Part shown: positions 5,825 to 6,429 of the stretch, one piece after another
How positions within the stretch are numbered: position 1 is the first letter of the stretch
Layout: every line of letters starts with the position of its first letter
NCBI GenBank assembly: GCA_905201175.1
Contig: CAJKNC010000091.1
Coordinates: 1-6,429 of the forward strand
Reading direction: 5' to 3'
Length of the DNA: 6,429 nucleotides
DNA from: an uncultured Succinatimonas sp.
GTDB lineage: Bacteria; Pseudomonadota; Gammaproteobacteria; Enterobacterales; Succinivibrionaceae
Translations under genes and position numbers: made by a program
The notes under the pieces: model-generated
Database searches by the model: none
The model's input: only the letters and a program-made list of their open reading frames with translations
What the model was told of the DNA's origin: nothing

Positions 5825-6429
5825 ATGTGTATTTTTAGTAATTCTAAAAAATTGCCTGTTTTAATAGTGCCTCCTCGGAATTTTGAGGAACTGATTTCTC
5901 ATTTAGATGAAATCTGCGGAAAAAGCTTATTAGAACTTTCTCAGAGAGTGGGGCTTAAAGTGCCGGCTTCAACATTGCAAGGGAAAGGATTTGCCGGCGA
6001 GCTGATTGAGTTATGTACAGGAGCCTCAGCTGGAAATGCTTCTATTCCTGATTTTCCAAATTTATGGCTAGAATTAAAGACTATTCCTGTAGATGAGAAT
6101 TTAAAGCCTTTAGAATCAACTTTTATAAGTTACGCTCCGCTTACTAATATTCGCGGCTTAAGTTTTGAAAAATCTTCTTTATATTTGAAAATTTCAAGAG
6201 TTTTATTTGTAGTTGTGCTTGCTCCAAGAAATTTAAAAATAGCCGAGAGAAAAATTTTGGGATACTTTTTTTGGCAGCCCTCAGACGAGGAATTAAAACT
6301 TATTAAAGAGGATTTTAATGAACTTATGGAAATGGTGAAGACAGGCAATATTGAAAAAATTACAGCAAAGATTGGGACTGTAATTCAGCTGCGCCCTAAG
6401 TGCGCAAATGGAAAACAAACTACAGATTG
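5825..6429 (+). CDS. mutH: DNA mismatch repair endonuclease MutH (3' end beyond window)
   Basis: MutH is activated by MutS and MutL and nicks the unmethylated strand at hemimethylated GATC sites, directing repair to the newly made strand. The 201 visible codons compare with 229 residues in E. coli, so roughly 35 C-terminal residues are missing at the window edge. The active-site set is present: Glu62 in ELIE, Asp76 in PDF, and Glu83 and Lys85 in LELKTIPVD, corresponding to E. coli Glu56, Asp70, Glu77 and Lys79. Further matching blocks are GASAG, LESTF, APLTN, EELMEM-like DFNELMEM, ITAKIG and LRPKCAN. The ATG at 5825 has an in-frame stop (TAA, 5813-5815) just upstream but no clear Shine-Dalgarno sequence. 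An internal TTG at codon 10 is a less likely alternative. The divergent position next to rppH matches E. coli. Confidence 0.95.
   Translation, partial: MCIFSNSKKLPVLIVPPRNFEELISHLDEICGKSLLELSQRVGLKVPASTLQGKGFAGELIELCTGASAGNASIPDFPNLWLELKTIPVDENLKPLESTFISYAPLTNIRGLSFEKSSLYLKISRVLFVVVLAPRNLKIAERKILGYFFWQPSDEELKLIKEDFNELMEMVKTGNIEKITAKIGTVIQLRPKCANGKQTTD

Noticed and set aside
6130..6348. Minus-strand 72-codon reading frame near the right end
   Set aside because: It lies antisense to mutH, whose sequence matches the family throughout this stretch.
1..6429. CRISPR array, tRNA genes or a defence island
   Set aside because: I saw no regularly spaced direct repeats, no tRNA-like sequence, and all intact genes are conserved housekeeping genes.

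Overview
This AT-rich window looks like chromosomal DNA from a gammaproteobacterium. It carries mutH, an sdhE-type flavinylation factor, an SrmB-class helicase and the nitrogen-PTS enzyme I (ptsP). It also keeps the mutH / rppH-ptsP-...-thyA neighbourhood known from Escherichia coli. MutH is essentially confined to gammaproteobacteria with Dam-directed mismatch repair. I cannot name the genus from sequence alone.

Layout. Positions 1-152 (+ strand) hold the decayed 3' end of an IS200/IS605-family tnpB gene with its right-end/omegaRNA hairpin. Positions 153-313 are AT-rich and non-coding, ending in a stem-loop just past srmB. Reading leftwards on the minus strand from 5661 to 314 are two transcription groups. 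The first is rppH-ptsP-thyA, with gaps of 2 and 15 bp and a probable hairpin terminator at 1980-2014. The second is sdhE-srmB, whose stop and start codons directly abut. Divergent from rppH across a 163-bp promoter region is mutH (+ strand), cut off by the right edge of the window.

Function. Several products act in nucleic-acid upkeep or central regulation. RppH starts 5'-end-dependent mRNA decay. SrmB remodels RNA in ribosome assembly and decay. MutH nicks the unmethylated strand in mismatch repair. ThyA makes dTMP. PtsP feeds phosphate into the regulatory nitrogen PTS. SdhE helps attach FAD to succinate dehydrogenase or fumarate reductase. The genes are intact and their catalytic residues are present (mutH as far as it is visible).

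I find no convincing new biological system. The points worth a second look are: the tnpB/omegaRNA relic; the absence of lgt between ptsP and thyA; the sdhE-srmB junction; a perfect 11-bp inverted repeat just upstream of rppH that could sit at the 5' end of its mRNA; and a tight cluster of GATC sites in the 5' part of thyA.
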